A stretch of DNA of 64,000 nt from Bacteroidota bacterium (lineage in GTDB: Bacteria; Bacteroidota; Bacteroidia; Chitinophagales; Chitinophagaceae). How positions within the stretch are numbered: the first letter of the stretch is position 1; the number at the start of each line of letters is the position of its first letter. Shown piece by piece: positions 28,977 to 37,349 of this stretch. The position numbers and the translations under genes are program-made. Location: assembly GCA_028876495.1 (NCBI GenBank), contig JAGWRO010000023.1, positions 51,776 through 115,775 on the forward strand, given 5' to 3'. A model generated the notes under the pieces. The model had not been told where the DNA came from, did no database searches, and worked only from the letters and a program-made list of their open reading frames with translations.

Positions 28977-29345
28977 ATGAATCATAATGCAATTTCAATC
29001 AGGCCTTTCATCGGGGCAAAAGACTATGAACTTTCAAGAAGTTTTTACCGTGATCTGGGCTTTCAGGAAAAAGTTTTATTTCCTGATATGTGTTTATTTA
29101 CTACAGAACAAATCGGGTTTTATTTACAAAATGCATATGTGAAAGACTGGGTAGATAATTCAATGGTTTTTTTGGAAGTTGACGATATTGACCGTTATTG
29201 GAAGGAACTTCTGGCTTTAAATCTTCCTGCCAGGTACCAGGGCGTAAAACTTACTCCCATCCGGAATTTTGATTGGGGCAGGGAATGTTATCTGCATGAT
29301 CCTTCGGGTATTCTATGGCACCTCGGTCAATTCAATACACGCTGA
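28977..29345 (+). CDS. VOC/glyoxalase family protein
   Basis: 122 aa, cytoplasmic, the usual length for a single-unit VOC protein with two beta-alpha-beta-beta-beta motifs: SIRPFIGAKDYELSRSFYRD and DWGRECYLHDPSGILWHL. The fold covers glyoxalases, dioxygenases and bleomycin-type resistance proteins, so specific activity cannot be assigned. Divergent from the hydrolase gene, 103 bp away. Confidence 0.85.
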   Translation: MNHNAISIRPFIGAKDYELSRSFYRDLGFQEKVLFPDMCLFTTEQIGFYLQNAYVKDWVDNSMVFLEVDDIDRYWKELLALNLPARYQGVKLTPIRNFDWGRECYLHDPSGILWHLGQFNTR

Positions 29346-29459
29346 TCAAATTCAGAGGATCAACAGGGGCATATAACGGTTGCGATAAACGCAAATTTAT
29401 TTATTCTTTATATGCAAATGGTTTTTAGAAGAGGCAGGGTTAAAGTTAAAATTATTAAA

Positions 29460-29490
29460 ACAAAAAAGCCATTATTTGTTAGTTTACTGT
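29460..29490 (+). repeat. dispersed 34-bp intergenic repeat, copy 9
   Basis: A-rich start, then ATTATTTGTTAGTTTACTGT, between the convergent VOC and T9SS-cargo genes and only 6 bp from the latter's stop. Confidence 0.6.
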
Positions 29491-29496
29491 AAGCGT

Positions 29497-31086
29497 TTAC
29501 CTGATCAGTGTTACCAAACCTTTTATCCGGATTTCTTTGTTGCCCGTATTTCCACTGATTATATAAATGTAAGTTCCTTCGGCGCTTTTTTTGCCTTTGT
29601 AATTTCCATCCCATGCGTCACTTCTTTTATGGGTGCTAAACACTTTATTTCCCCACCGGTCAAAAATAGAAAAATCGTTTATCGTTATTTTTACATCCTG
29701 AGGTATCCTGAAAAGATCATTTATTCCATCGCCATTAGGTGTAAATGCATTGGGCATAAATGTGCTGCAGTTTTGTGAATGCACATTTACTGTATACGTT
29801 TTAAAACATCCGTTAGCTGCTGAAGCTGTTATTTGATAAACTCCGGGATTAAAAATTTTGACAGACTGATAATTATTCCCGTTCCAACTGTAGGTAACGC
29901 CGGCAAGAGGGGGCGCCAGCAATAAACTGTCACTTTCGCAAAGTGAAGTGTCTGCAGGAAGGCTAAGATTTCCCAGCGGATTTGTGAGAACGGTAAAAGG
30001 TTCTGATACAAGGCATGAGTCGGTATTTGAAATGAGAACATTGTAATTGCCATCCGGATTTTCTGCCGGTAAACGATAATTATTAGAAGTAGCGCCGATG
30101 ATCGCAATGCTATCTTTATACCATTGATAAGAGGCATTGGAGTAGAACGGGACAGAAAGTAAAGAGTCTATACCACATGTGTTTTGGCTCTCGATCTCAC
30201 CCAGGCTTTGGATATATTGAAAGTGAAAATCCTGTGTAGGCAGTAAATGCAAATCATCGATATCGTACACATAATAATCTAAAAAAGTGGTACTATCAGC
30301 CTGGTCAATAATAGACTCCAGGTTAGAACAATCAGGTCCAATTTCCAGGACATTGATATTTTCGGGAACCGTAAAATTGATCTTATCCTGAACCCATTTG
30401 CCCTTGCTGCGTAACGTGGTTTTTCCCAATAAAACCCATCCTGAAAAATTAGTGGGGCAACCATTGCTCGAAGCATTTACGGGCCCAAAAGGAACTGCGT
30501 TACAATCAGGGTGGCCAAATACCGCTACGGTAAAAGGCTCCTCCTTAAATTTAAAATCGTGGTCGTCGGGCGATTTAAATCTTCCGGCACTAAAGCTTAG
30601 CGTGTATTGCTTTCCGGGTGTAAGCGGATTTTGCAGGCATTGGCTTATATAAACTTTGGCGATATCTTTTTCGGTCATATCCGGCTTTCGGTAAACATAT
30701 TGCCTGATAGACATAAATGCAGTCCCGTCGGGCAAAGGCAGTGCAGGAGGCAGGTAAAGCATCACTTGCGAAGAGTCATAGGAACAGTTGAAATTATGGT
30801 AATACTCTGCTACATTGATGCTGGTATAAGTACCATATTGCCAAAAATTGGCTATGTTATAGTCGTTGTTGTAAGAATAATTGGTAGGGCAATTTTTATA
30901 TAATTCAAAAGAGCCATTTTGCAAAAGGTTTCCTGAAACATTAAAATGACATTGGCAATCGGGATCCTGTAAATCGATCAAACCGTCGCCATCATCATCC
31001 TTTCCGTTATTACAAATCTCCTGCGAAAAGCTGCAATTGCTTACCAGTAAAAAAAGAAAGATAAAAATATATTTACAACCTTTCAT
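29497..31086 (-). CDS. secreted protein with T9SS type B (CHU_C / gliding motility-associated) sorting domain
   Basis: 529 aa with a signal peptide (MKGCKYIFIFLFLLVSNCSFS). After it comes a short EICNNGKDDDGDGLIDLQD motif frequent at the start of Bacteroidetes surface proteins, then a ~250-residue region with a carbohydrate-binding-like look (NLLQNGSFELYKNCP), an Ig-like PKD/SprB-type segment (~370-430) and the CHU_C domain (NAFTPNGDGINDLFRIPQ ... GTYIYIISG) at ~440-529. The last part directs export by the type IX system and attachment or release. Biological role of the cargo is unknown. Confidence 0.88.
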   Translation of the reverse strand: MKGCKYIFIFLFLLVSNCSFSQEICNNGKDDDGDGLIDLQDPDCQCHFNVSGNLLQNGSFELYKNCPTNYSYNNDYNIANFWQYGTYTSINVAEYYHNFNCSYDSSQVMLYLPPALPLPDGTAFMSIRQYVYRKPDMTEKDIAKVYISQCLQNPLTPGKQYTLSFSAGRFKSPDDHDFKFKEEPFTVAVFGHPDCNAVPFGPVNASSNGCPTNFSGWVLLGKTTLRSKGKWVQDKINFTVPENINVLEIGPDCSNLESIIDQADSTTFLDYYVYDIDDLHLLPTQDFHFQYIQSLGEIESQNTCGIDSLLSVPFYSNASYQWYKDSIAIIGATSNNYRLPAENPDGNYNVLISNTDSCLVSEPFTVLTNPLGNLSLPADTSLCESDSLLLAPPLAGVTYSWNGNNYQSVKIFNPGVYQITASAANGCFKTYTVNVHSQNCSTFMPNAFTPNGDGINDLFRIPQDVKITINDFSIFDRWGNKVFSTHKRSDAWDGNYKGKKSAEGTYIYIISGNTGNKEIRIKGLVTLIR

Positions 31087-31160
31087 GAGGGGATAGAATG
31101 ATATCAGGCCTCTATAAAGGTAAAAAGAATACAGTTCTAAAGAATGGCTTAGGGCGCTTA

Positions 31161-31192
31161 AAATAAAAATCCTTCTTATTTGTTTGCTTACT
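31161..31192 (+). repeat. dispersed 34-bp intergenic repeat, copy 10
   Basis: AAATAAAAATC-CTTC-TTATTTGTTTGCTTACT, one of the best matches. Lies 12 bp from the 3' end of the methyltransferase gene, in the reverse orientation relative to it. Confidence 0.7.
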
Positions 31193-31203
31193 ATATAAAA
31201 AAA

Positions 31204-32049
31204 TTACTTTTCAGCATACAATACCAAAGAACTTGTATCAAAAATTACCTTACCACCAGGAAATTTTTGGTCCATTAATTCAAAAACTTCCTTTTTAATT
31301 TTTGCCTGCAGTTCATCATCTGCTTTGCTGAGAGCAGCCACAATAGGAGCGCCCACTTCGGTCATCATATTCCAGTAAACATCAGCTGTTCCGGTATTAA
31401 ATTTTCCTTCTACTTCTGTAATAGAAATATTTTTGAAACCGGCTTGTTTAAAAAGATCTTCCATCAGATCAGGATTAGCACAACGAAACATTCCGGGAGC
31501 TCCCGGAGGTGGTTTTGGAACATCTATATTTTTGCTAATAGTGCTCATAATTGCTGTAACCCAAAAATTCTTTTCAGCGATATTCCAAACCGAAGTGGCA
31601 ATTCTTCCACCTGATTTCAAAACACGAAACATTTCTTTTGCCACAACTTGCATATCGGGAAAAAACATAAAACCAAAGCGACAACTTATCGCATCAAAAG
31701 TATTATCAGCAAAGGGAATTTCTGAAGCATCAACCACTTTGGTTTCAAAATTTTTGATACCGCGTTCTGCTGCTTTTTCCTTTGCTACTTCCAGCATTCC
31801 TTCTGAAAGATCGGTGCTTATTACTTTTCCACCTTCCAACATAGAAGCAATAGTAAGCCCTGGCTCACCCGTACCGGCAGCAATGTCAAGAATTACATCG
31901 TCTTTTTTGGGATTGATAAGACTGATAATTTTGTTACCCGTTGGTTGAATAAATTCCATTGTCATTTTATCCCATTTTTTCCAACCCTGAGAAAATTTGT
32001 TCCAGGATTCTTTTTGCGAATCGCGAATTTTTTCCAATTGAGCGTCCAT
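31204..32049 (-). CDS. class I SAM-dependent methyltransferase (UbiE/Methyltransf_11-like)
   Basis: The ORF starts at 32061 but the ATG at 32049 (MDAQLEKIRDSQKESW) is equally good, giving 281 aa. Motif I DIAAGTGEPGLTIA, acidic STDLSEGMLEVA, and post-I FADNTFDAISCRFGFMFFPD place it with UbiE/COQ5-like enzymes. Substrate not readable; not next to menaquinone genes, so I do not call it ubiE. Confidence 0.87.
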   Translation of the reverse strand: MDAQLEKIRDSQKESWNKFSQGWKKWDKMTMEFIQPTGNKIISLINPKKDDVILDIAAGTGEPGLTIASMLEGGKVISTDLSEGMLEVAKEKAAERGIKNFETKVVDASEIPFADNTFDAISCRFGFMFFPDMQVVAKEMFRVLKSGGRIATSVWNIAEKNFWVTAIMSTISKNIDVPKPPPGAPGMFRCANPDLMEDLFKQAGFKNISITEVEGKFNTGTADVYWNMMTEVGAPIVAALSKADDELQAKIKKEVFELMDQKFPGGKVIFDTSSLVLYAEK

Positions 32050-32176
32050 TATTAATTGCATTTTAAGGGTGAATGGTGTTCAGGGTAGCTTAAAGCAAAT
32101 ACAAATTAATTTAATTTATTTTATTTGGTAAAATCTAAAATATTAAGGGCCTTATTTGTGCCTGGAAGGAAGGAGA

Positions 32177-32584
32177 TTATTTTTGGAATTTCCGGGTAAA
32201 ATAATTTTTCAATAAAAATATCTGGATCAACAACATTACTGTGGCCAATAAAACAACATTGGCAGTAACAGGGGATATTTGCATCCCGTAGATGGGGTTG
32301 AAAAACTTGTCAAAACTAAAAAGACTAACCTTAAAACTGAAAGCTGAAGAGGAAGCATTCATATTAAGGATAAGAAAAGTAAACAGAGCAATGATGCCTC
32401 CAAAAATAATGAACCATGCTTTTTTTGAAATAACGGGTTTATAAACCAATGTTTTGCTTTTTTGAGTAGCCAAAACTTCGGCCATTACTTTATTGGTAAA
32501 ATTCATAGAAGGGCTTTCCAACTGATTTTCCATCATAAGGTTTTCAACCAGCTTTTCAATATTTTTATCTTCCTTGTTTTTCAT
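32177..32584 (-). CDS. putative membrane anti-sigma factor partner
   Basis: The TTG at 32593 in the track is replaced by the ATG at 32584, giving 135 aa. A soluble ~50-residue N-terminus (NIEKLVENLMMENQLESP, SMNFTNKVMAEVLA) is followed by two membrane segments (~55-75 and ~102-122). It overlaps the 3' end of the ECF sigma gene by 20 nt, so the two are translationally coupled. The small soluble domain plus membrane anchor and the overlap make an anti-sigma role likely, but no zinc HxxxCxxC motif is present. Confidence 0.72.
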   Translation of the reverse strand: MKNKEDKNIEKLVENLMMENQLESPSMNFTNKVMAEVLATQKSKTLVYKPVISKKAWFIIFGGIIALFTFLILNMNASSSAFSFKVSLFSFDKFFNPIYGMQISPVTANVVLLATVMLLIQIFLLKNYFTRKFQK

Positions 32585-33155
32585 ATTGATCAATTATTTC
32601 GGGTTCAAGTTTTGTCTTTAAAATTCCGGTAAGTTTCTTCCTGCTCCGGTATAGTTTTATCTTCACGTTGTTTTCATTGATGCCCATGATCACCGCAATT
32701 TCTTTTAAAGAATTTTCATTAAAATAATAAAGGGTCAATAAAAAACTTTCTTCAGCAGGCAATAAATCCAAACAACTTTTTATCATTTGTTGGCGCTCGT
32801 TTTCTTCAATCGAATCCAATACATTTATTAAAGATTTTACTTCATGCTCTGTATACTCATTAATCGCAACCACCGGCCTGTTTCTTTTTTGTTTTTTCAA
32901 CCTGTCCAAACAGTTGTTGTAAGTTATTTTATAAATCCACGTTGAAAATTTCGATTCTCCTTTGAATTTATTGAGCGATTTATAAATTTTTACAAATGTA
33001 TCCTGCGCTGCTTCTTCAGCTTCCTCACGGTTTTGCAGCATCTTCAGCGATAAAGTAAATACAAAATCTTTATGGCGATCCACCAATGCAGCAAAAGCAT
33101 TCGTATCGCCTTCAAGTACCAGGTCAATATAATGTTGATCGTTAACTTTATCCAT
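32565..33155 (-). CDS. ECF RNA polymerase sigma factor
   Basis: 196 aa. Region 2 at ~10-85 (FAALVDRHKDFVFTLSLKML, AEEAAQDTFVKIYKSLNKFKG, FSTWIYKITYNNCLDRLK) and region 4 at ~125-180 (LPAEESFLLTLYYFNENSLK, INENNVKIKLYRSRKKL). Plain ECF length. First gene of a two-gene operon with the overlapping membrane protein at 32177, which is the probable anti-sigma factor. Divergent from a small membrane protein at 33289, a possible target. Confidence 0.93.
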   Translation of the reverse strand: MDKVNDQHYIDLVLEGDTNAFAALVDRHKDFVFTLSLKMLQNREEAEEAAQDTFVKIYKSLNKFKGESKFSTWIYKITYNNCLDRLKKQKRNRPVVAINEYTEHEVKSLINVLDSIEENERQQMIKSCLDLLPAEESFLLTLYYFNENSLKEIAVIMGINENNVKIKLYRSRKKLTGILKTKLEPEIIDQYEKQGR

Positions 33156-33288
33156 GAATAAGCAATTGGACGATTATATTCTTCTGCCGGTTACAACTAA
33201 ATGATTTTTTATTAAACGTAACCAATTTTAAAACCGCGTCGTCATAACTCCGGAAACACATTAAAATTAATAATTTAAACCATCGTTT

Positions 33289-33630
33289 ATGAACATTCTT
33301 ATTCCAATCAGCTTTTTCCTTGCGGTCTTTGGTATCATTTACCTCTTCTTATCTACACGCAATAAGGAACGCCTTGCATTAATAGAGAAAGGAGCTGACG
33401 CAGGCATTTTTATGAAAGGCAAAAGCGGTCCCGGAGCCGGCAAGATCATTATTTTAAATCTTGCGCTCCTTTTAATGGGCATCGGAATCGGCGTTTTTAT
33501 CGCCTTGCTATTATCTACTTATACTTCATTAAACACAGACGCCATTTATCCGGCAACTATTTTTACCATGGCAGGCCTCGGATTGTTTGTAGGGTTTTAC
33601 ATGACTAAAAAAGTTGAGAAGGAATCATAA
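33289..33630 (+). CDS. small three-helix membrane protein (DUF6249-like)
   Basis: 113 aa, three hydrophobic segments (~4-20, ~52-72, ~86-106). The stretch FLSTRNKERLALIEKGAD matches the DUF6249-type proteins that often sit beside ECF sigma operons in Bacteroidota. No function known. Divergent from the ECF sigma factor with a 133-bp shared upstream region. Confidence 0.75.
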   Translation: MNILIPISFFLAVFGIIYLFLSTRNKERLALIEKGADAGIFMKGKSGPGAGKIIILNLALLLMGIGIGVFIALLLSTYTSLNTDAIYPATIFTMAGLGLFVGFYMTKKVEKES

Positions 33631-33812
33631 TTTGTCCTATTTCAGTAATCAAAAAAGTTTATGCAAAGTCGGTATGAAAAAATCATGCAAAGACTTGAAG
33701 GGAAAAGGTGATATCTCTTTGCATCTTTGCCTTTTTGCGAAAAAAGAGATTACAGGAAGACTTTTAAAGTCATTATATATTTGGATATTTATGCCTTCAA
33801 CCCAATGTATAG

Positions 33813-34931
33813 ATGACTAAAATTTTTCTGATATTTTCTTTATTTACCCTTATAGCATGCAATAGTCATAAGGCTTCAAAAGGTAAATCCAAAAGCACTT
33901 ATTCCATAAAAGGACAAATAGATGGGAAAGACACCGGCTGGGTTTTCCTGGGAAGGGATGATACCACCAGCCGAACTCCAATGATTGTTTTTGATTTGGC
34001 AAAAATATCCGGTTCTTATTTTCAATTTAATGGCGGATTGGCAAAGCCGTTAATAGGGAAAATAATGATCAAAAACCAGTCAGCTTATTCTTCATACACT
34101 CCCTACTTTGCGCTGGATACCGGGATAACAAACGTTCACCTTTATAATGATTCGATGGCTAATTCGGTTATTACAGGAACTGCAATGCAGGATAGCCTTA
34201 ATATGTTTAATAAAAAATTATATAACCTGGAAATTTCCTTTGATAACCAGTTTGCTTTAAAAAGGAAAGGAATGATAACTACTGACAGTTTGAATAAATT
34301 GCAGGAGGCATTTTATCGTGACAAACATGATTTGATCCTGCAACAAATACAATCAAATCCTTCCGATATTATCTCCGCTTTTGTTGCCCGGTTGGTTCTG
34401 CCTGATCAGCCTGATCTCAAAACTTTGGAATCGGTTTACAATGCATTGGGCAATGTCGACAATTATTATGCACGCTCTCTTTTAAAAGTATTAACAGCCA
34501 AAAAGAACTCGCAGATTGGCAGACTGGCTCCGTCATTTAGCTTCTCAGACATTACCCATCAAACATTCACCAACCATTCATTTAAAGGAAAATATTTGTT
34601 TCTTGATTTTTGGGCAAGTTGGTGCGAGCCCTGCAGAGAGGAAAATCCAAAATTGGTGAAGTTGTATGAAAAGTACGCCAATAAAGGGATTGAATTTGTA
34701 GGCATCTCTATCGATATGGATAAAAGAAACTGGGAAAAAGCCATTATAAAAGATAAACTACGGTGGATACAAGCCTGCGATTTAAAAGGATCGCAAAGTG
34801 ACCTATTTAATGATTTCGGACTTTATGATATTCCTGCTAATTTCTTAATTGATCAAGAAGGAAAAATTGTAGCCAGGAATGTTACTGTAGAAGAACTGAA
34901 AAAAATATTAAAAGAAAAATTGCGTAATTGA
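33813..34931 (+). CDS. TlpA-like thioredoxin lipoprotein with DUF4369-type N-terminal domain
   Basis: 372 aa with a lipoprotein signal ending LIAC (C16). The N-terminal ~100 residues are DUF4369-like, then a helical spacer and an AhpC/TSA-thioredoxin domain from ~240. The active site is C271-EP-C274 (FWASWCEPCREENP), a CEPC variant instead of CGPC; cis-Pro is in LYDIPANFLID. Paralogue of the gene at 10997. It acts outside the inner membrane on disulfides or peroxides; target unknown. Confidence 0.9.
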   Translation: MTKIFLIFSLFTLIACNSHKASKGKSKSTYSIKGQIDGKDTGWVFLGRDDTTSRTPMIVFDLAKISGSYFQFNGGLAKPLIGKIMIKNQSAYSSYTPYFALDTGITNVHLYNDSMANSVITGTAMQDSLNMFNKKLYNLEISFDNQFALKRKGMITTDSLNKLQEAFYRDKHDLILQQIQSNPSDIISAFVARLVLPDQPDLKTLESVYNALGNVDNYYARSLLKVLTAKKNSQIGRLAPSFSFSDITHQTFTNHSFKGKYLFLDFWASWCEPCREENPKLVKLYEKYANKGIEFVGISIDMDKRNWEKAIIKDKLRWIQACDLKGSQSDLFNDFGLYDIPANFLIDQEGKIVARNVTVEELKKILKEKLRN

Positions 34932-34954
34932 GAAGATCAAGCGTTAACCGGGAA

Positions 34955-34988
34955 AAATAAAAATCTCACTTAAAAGTTGCTTTACTGT
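34955..34988 (+). repeat. dispersed 34-bp intergenic repeat, copy 11
   Basis: AAATAAAAATC-TCAC-TTAAAAGTTGCTTTACTGT, AAAAGTT subtype, 24 bp after the TlpA-like lipoprotein stop. Confidence 0.7.
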
Positions 34989-34998
34989 AAATATTCAA

Positions 34999-35056
34999 AC
35001 CTGGTACTTACCAAATTGTTGATAGGCAATGATACAAAGACCGTAACGCCACAGAT
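34999..35056 (+). repeat. second, decayed dispersed repeat, copy A
   Basis: Shares the exact 12-mer ACCTGGTACTTA, then after a variable middle GTAACG and CACAGAT, with 45977-46041. Both copies lie beside a copy of the 34-bp repeat. Confidence 0.45.
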
Positions 35057-35084
35057 GTAACTCCAATATCGGAAAGAGATAAAG

Positions 35085-35098
35085 AAAAACCGGTTTTT
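35085..35098. repeat. 14-bp perfect palindrome
   Basis: AAAAACCGGTTTTT. Too short for an unambiguous terminator and not followed by an extra T run. Could be a small operator or chance in an AT-rich region. Confidence 0.35.
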
Positions 35099-35164
35099 GT
35101 CGCCCGCTGCTATTGCGTTATGATTACTATATAGATACTTCATACCATCTTCTACACAGCATCG

Positions 35165-35194
35165 TTACCACTGCGTCATTTAACGCAGTGGTAA
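35165..35194. promoter_or_regulatory. perfect 12-bp inverted repeat upstream of the kdp regulator
   Basis: Arms TTACCACTGCGT and ACGCAGTGGTAA with a 6-nt spacer CATTTA. There is no T tail, so it is not a typical terminator. CGTCATTTACG recurs at 35207-35217 (ACGTCATTTACG), echoing the central part TGCGTCATTTAACGC. Could be an operator or the remnant of a mobile element. Confidence 0.5.
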
Positions 35195-35463
35195 TGCAGC
35201 CGAATTACGTCATTTACGAAGCATCCCTACCTTTGGTATAGGGGGGTAATATAGATAAACGGAATACAGGAAACAGTATAGAGGCCGGCGGAGGCCGACA
35301 GGAGCAGGAAGATAATTATAGAAAGATTCCGGGGATTGGTATAACATTAATTCGTTTACATTGGATAGGAGATCATGTCCTCCGGCATATGAGAGTCGCC
35401 ATCCATTGAATAAAACTGAAATTAAAGGCGGATTCCTTTACTTTGTAAAAAACAACGCTACAG

Positions 35464-36804
35464 TTGAACAAAGTTCTGATCATAGATGATGAAGAGAAAC
35501 TAAGAAGTCTGTTAGTCAGGCTTATCAAACTTGAAGGCTTTTCAGTAAATGAAGCAGCCAATCTTAAGCAAGCCTTTAAAGCCGTTGCAAGAGAAGAGCC
35601 TGATGTAATCCTTTGCGATGTAAAATTACCCGACGGAAACGGGATTGATTTTAGTAAAGAAATAAAATTAAAACATCCACTCACCGAGATCGTACTTCTT
35701 ACAGCCTATGGCAATATACCTGATGGCGTACAGGCCATGAAAAACGGTGCCTTTGATTACCTCGTAAAAGGAGATGACAACAATAAAATAATTCCCTTGC
35801 TAAACAGGGCGATTGAAAAAGTTGAATTAAAAAAGAAGATAGCTTCTTTGGAAAAACAGGTTGGTAAAAAATATACTTTTGAAAGTATCATCGGTTCTTC
35901 CTCCTCAATTGTTGAAGCTATTGAACTGGCTAAAAAAGTGGCCCCCACTAACACTACAGTTTTATTGCTGGGCGAAACAGGAACCGGTAAAGAAGTTTTT
36001 GCCCAGGCGATTCATAATGCGAGTACACGGTCTGGTAAGCCTTTTATGGCGCTGAACTGTAGCTCATTTTCAAAAGAACTTTTAGAAAGCGAAATATTTG
36101 GCCACAAAGCAGGAGCATTTACGGGAGCTTTAAAAGATAAGAAAGGGCTAATAGAAGAAGCCGGTTCCGGAACATTGTTTTTGGATGAAATTGGTGAAAT
36201 GCCGTTGGAATTGCAACCCAAATTATTACGTGTATTGGAAACCGGCGAGTTTATAAAAGTTGGCGACACTCAAACAACTAAAATTGACGTAAGAATTATT
36301 GCTGCTACCAACCGGGATCTTGATGAAGAGGTGAAAGAGGGTAAATTCAGGGAAGATCTTTATTACCGCTTGAACGTATTCACAATAATGCTGCCTCCTC
36401 TTCGTGAAAGAAGAAAAGATATTCCTGTTTTATCGGGGTTCTTCCTTGACCTTTTTTCAGCAAAAACCAATAGTATGGTCACGGGGATGAACAAAGAATT
36501 TTTAGAACATCTTCAACAACATGAATGGAAAGGTAATATCCGCGAATTAAAAAACATTATAGAAAGAGCTGTTATTTTAGCCAGGGGGCCGGAACTCACA
36601 TTAGAAAATCTTCCTTTGGAATTACAGGCCGTTAATCTTAATTCTCCCAGGACACTATCATCTTTTGATCTCGCAATGATAGAAAAAATTCACATTCAAA
36701 AAGTGTTACTTTATACGAAAGGCAATAAAACAGAAGCTGCAAAATTACTCAACATTGGTTTGTCCACTTTGTACCGAAAAATTGAAGAATATAATTTATC
36801 ATAA
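35464..36804 (+). CDS. NtrC-family sigma-54-dependent response regulator linked to kdp
   Basis: 446 aa. The only plausible start is TTG at 35464: the in-frame stop TAA at 35446 precedes it and no ATG lies between. Receiver domain ~1-115 with phospho-acceptor D52 (ILCDVKLPDG) and K102; sigma-54 AAA+ domain ~140-370 with Walker A GETGTGKE (170-177), GAFTGA (217-222) and Walker B GTLFLDEIG; C-terminal Fis-type HTH (NKTEAAKLLNIGLSTLYRKI). It precedes the kdp genes, whose own two-component partners are KdpD and a histidine kinase at the far end. In E. coli the regulator is the OmpR-type KdpE, so this is a different class. Control of kdp by this protein is inference. Confidence 0.92.
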   Translation: MNKVLIIDDEEKLRSLLVRLIKLEGFSVNEAANLKQAFKAVAREEPDVILCDVKLPDGNGIDFSKEIKLKHPLTEIVLLTAYGNIPDGVQAMKNGAFDYLVKGDDNNKIIPLLNRAIEKVELKKKIASLEKQVGKKYTFESIIGSSSSIVEAIELAKKVAPTNTTVLLLGETGTGKEVFAQAIHNASTRSGKPFMALNCSSFSKELLESEIFGHKAGAFTGALKDKKGLIEEAGSGTLFLDEIGEMPLELQPKLLRVLETGEFIKVGDTQTTKIDVRIIAATNRDLDEEVKEGKFREDLYYRLNVFTIMLPPLRERRKDIPVLSGFFLDLFSAKTNSMVTGMNKEFLEHLQQHEWKGNIRELKNIIERAVILARGPELTLENLPLELQAVNLNSPRTLSSFDLAMIEKIHIQKVLLYTKGNKTEAAKLLNIGLSTLYRKIEEYNLS

Positions 36805-36824
36805 AGCCACCCTTCCATTTTGAT

Positions 36825-36856
36825 AAAACCCTTTCCAAAATGAAAGGGTTTTTTTT
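36825..36856 (+). terminator. Rho-independent terminator between regulator and kdp micropeptides
   Basis: An 11-bp stem AAAACCCTTTC / GAAAGGGTTTT with a 6-nt loop (CAAAAT) and an 8-T run, 21 bp after the regulator's stop. It separates the regulator from the kdp operon, so kdp should have its own promoter in 36857-37058. Confidence 0.88.
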
Positions 36857-37058
36857 ATCCCTGTGTGATTTTTTTTCCTTTATCTTACCCGTAATCTCAA
36901 TGTGGTAGCCACTTCCAGAATATTATTGTCGTTACTATTTATTATGGTATGGCATTAGTTAAAGTTAGACAGAATTAATTAAAACAAAATTGACAAAGGT
37001 CATCAAAGAGGTTGATTAATGTCATTGATTAAAAAACAAAATTTAAAGAATTTTAGTA

Positions 37059-37187
37059 ATGGCTTTTAGCAAAATAACAGATGATCTATTTTTTATTATC
37101 CTGCTTTTGCTGATGATGGCACCTTTCCTATACCTGTCGGTCATTAAATTATTTTTTTTCATTAAAAATAAAACCATAGAGTTATGA
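37059..37187 (+). CDS. 42-aa single-helix micropeptide upstream of kdp, unknown
   Basis: Too short for the ORF track. ATG at 37059, stop TGA 37185-37187. The core FFIILLLLMMAPFLYLSVIK is one transmembrane helix, followed by a basic tail FFFIKNKTIEL. Its stop overlaps the next ATG (ATGA at 37184), so it is translationally coupled to the following micropeptide. No match to a family I know. Gene status rests on the coupling and the operon position. Confidence 0.55.
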   Translation: MAFSKITDDLFFIILLLLMMAPFLYLSVIKLFFFIKNKTIEL

Positions 37188-37264
37188 CAATTATCTTAAT
37201 TCTGGCCGGCCTTTTAGGCTTTGCAATTTTTTTTAAATCTATTGATTTCTTTGATAAAATCTAA
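37184..37264 (+). CDS. 26-aa micropeptide upstream of kdpF, unknown
   Basis: ATG at 37184 (overlapping the previous stop), stop TAA 37262-37264. One hydrophobic helix ILILAGLLGFAIFF and a short charged end KSIDFFDKI. It sits between the 42-aa peptide and KdpF with a 4-bp gap to the latter. Could be a second small regulatory subunit of the K+ pump, but that is inference. Confidence 0.6.
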   Translation: MTIILILAGLLGFAIFFKSIDFFDKI

Positions 37265-37268
37265 AACC

Positions 37269-37346
37269 ATGATCGTTCTATTCATTATCTCAGTACTGGT
37301 ATTTTGTTACCTCTGTTACGTACTCATTAAACCGGAAAAATTTTAA
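37269..37346 (+). CDS. kdpF: KdpF, small subunit of the K+-transporting ATPase
   Basis: 25 aa, absent from the ORF track because of its length. ATG 37269, stop 37344-37346, 3 bp before kdpA. A single membrane helix ending CYVLIKPEKF lines up with the E. coli KdpF end (YALINAEAF) and keeps the tyrosine and the aromatic C-terminus. KdpF stabilises the KdpFABC complex in the inner membrane. Position directly before kdpA supports the call. Confidence 0.85.
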   Translation: MIVLFIISVLVFCYLCYVLIKPEKF

Positions 37347-37349
37347 ATT

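Larger units (their letters stand above)
34932..35463. other. 532-bp intergenic region with repeats and palindromes
   Basis: The region upstream of the kdp-linked regulator. It holds a dispersed repeat copy (34955-34988), a decayed second repeat (34999-35056), the palindrome AAAAACCGGTTTTT (35085-35098) and a perfect 12-bp inverted repeat (35165-35194). No supported ORF. Confidence 0.6.

Noticed and set aside
31433-31948. 171-aa ORF opposite the methyltransferase
   Set aside because: Antisense shadow of a recognised methyltransferase; no domain of its own.
33614-33820. 68-aa ORF after the small membrane protein
   Set aside because: Overlaps the end of 33289-33630 and the start of 33813; no similarity, and its second half resembles an intergenic repeat translation.
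36857-37058. A sigma-54 (-24/-12) promoter upstream of the kdp micropeptides
   Set aside because: TGGCA occurs at 36970 but no GC or TTGC follows at the correct distance; nothing meets the GG-N10-GC rule, so regulation by the NtrC-type protein is left as inference.
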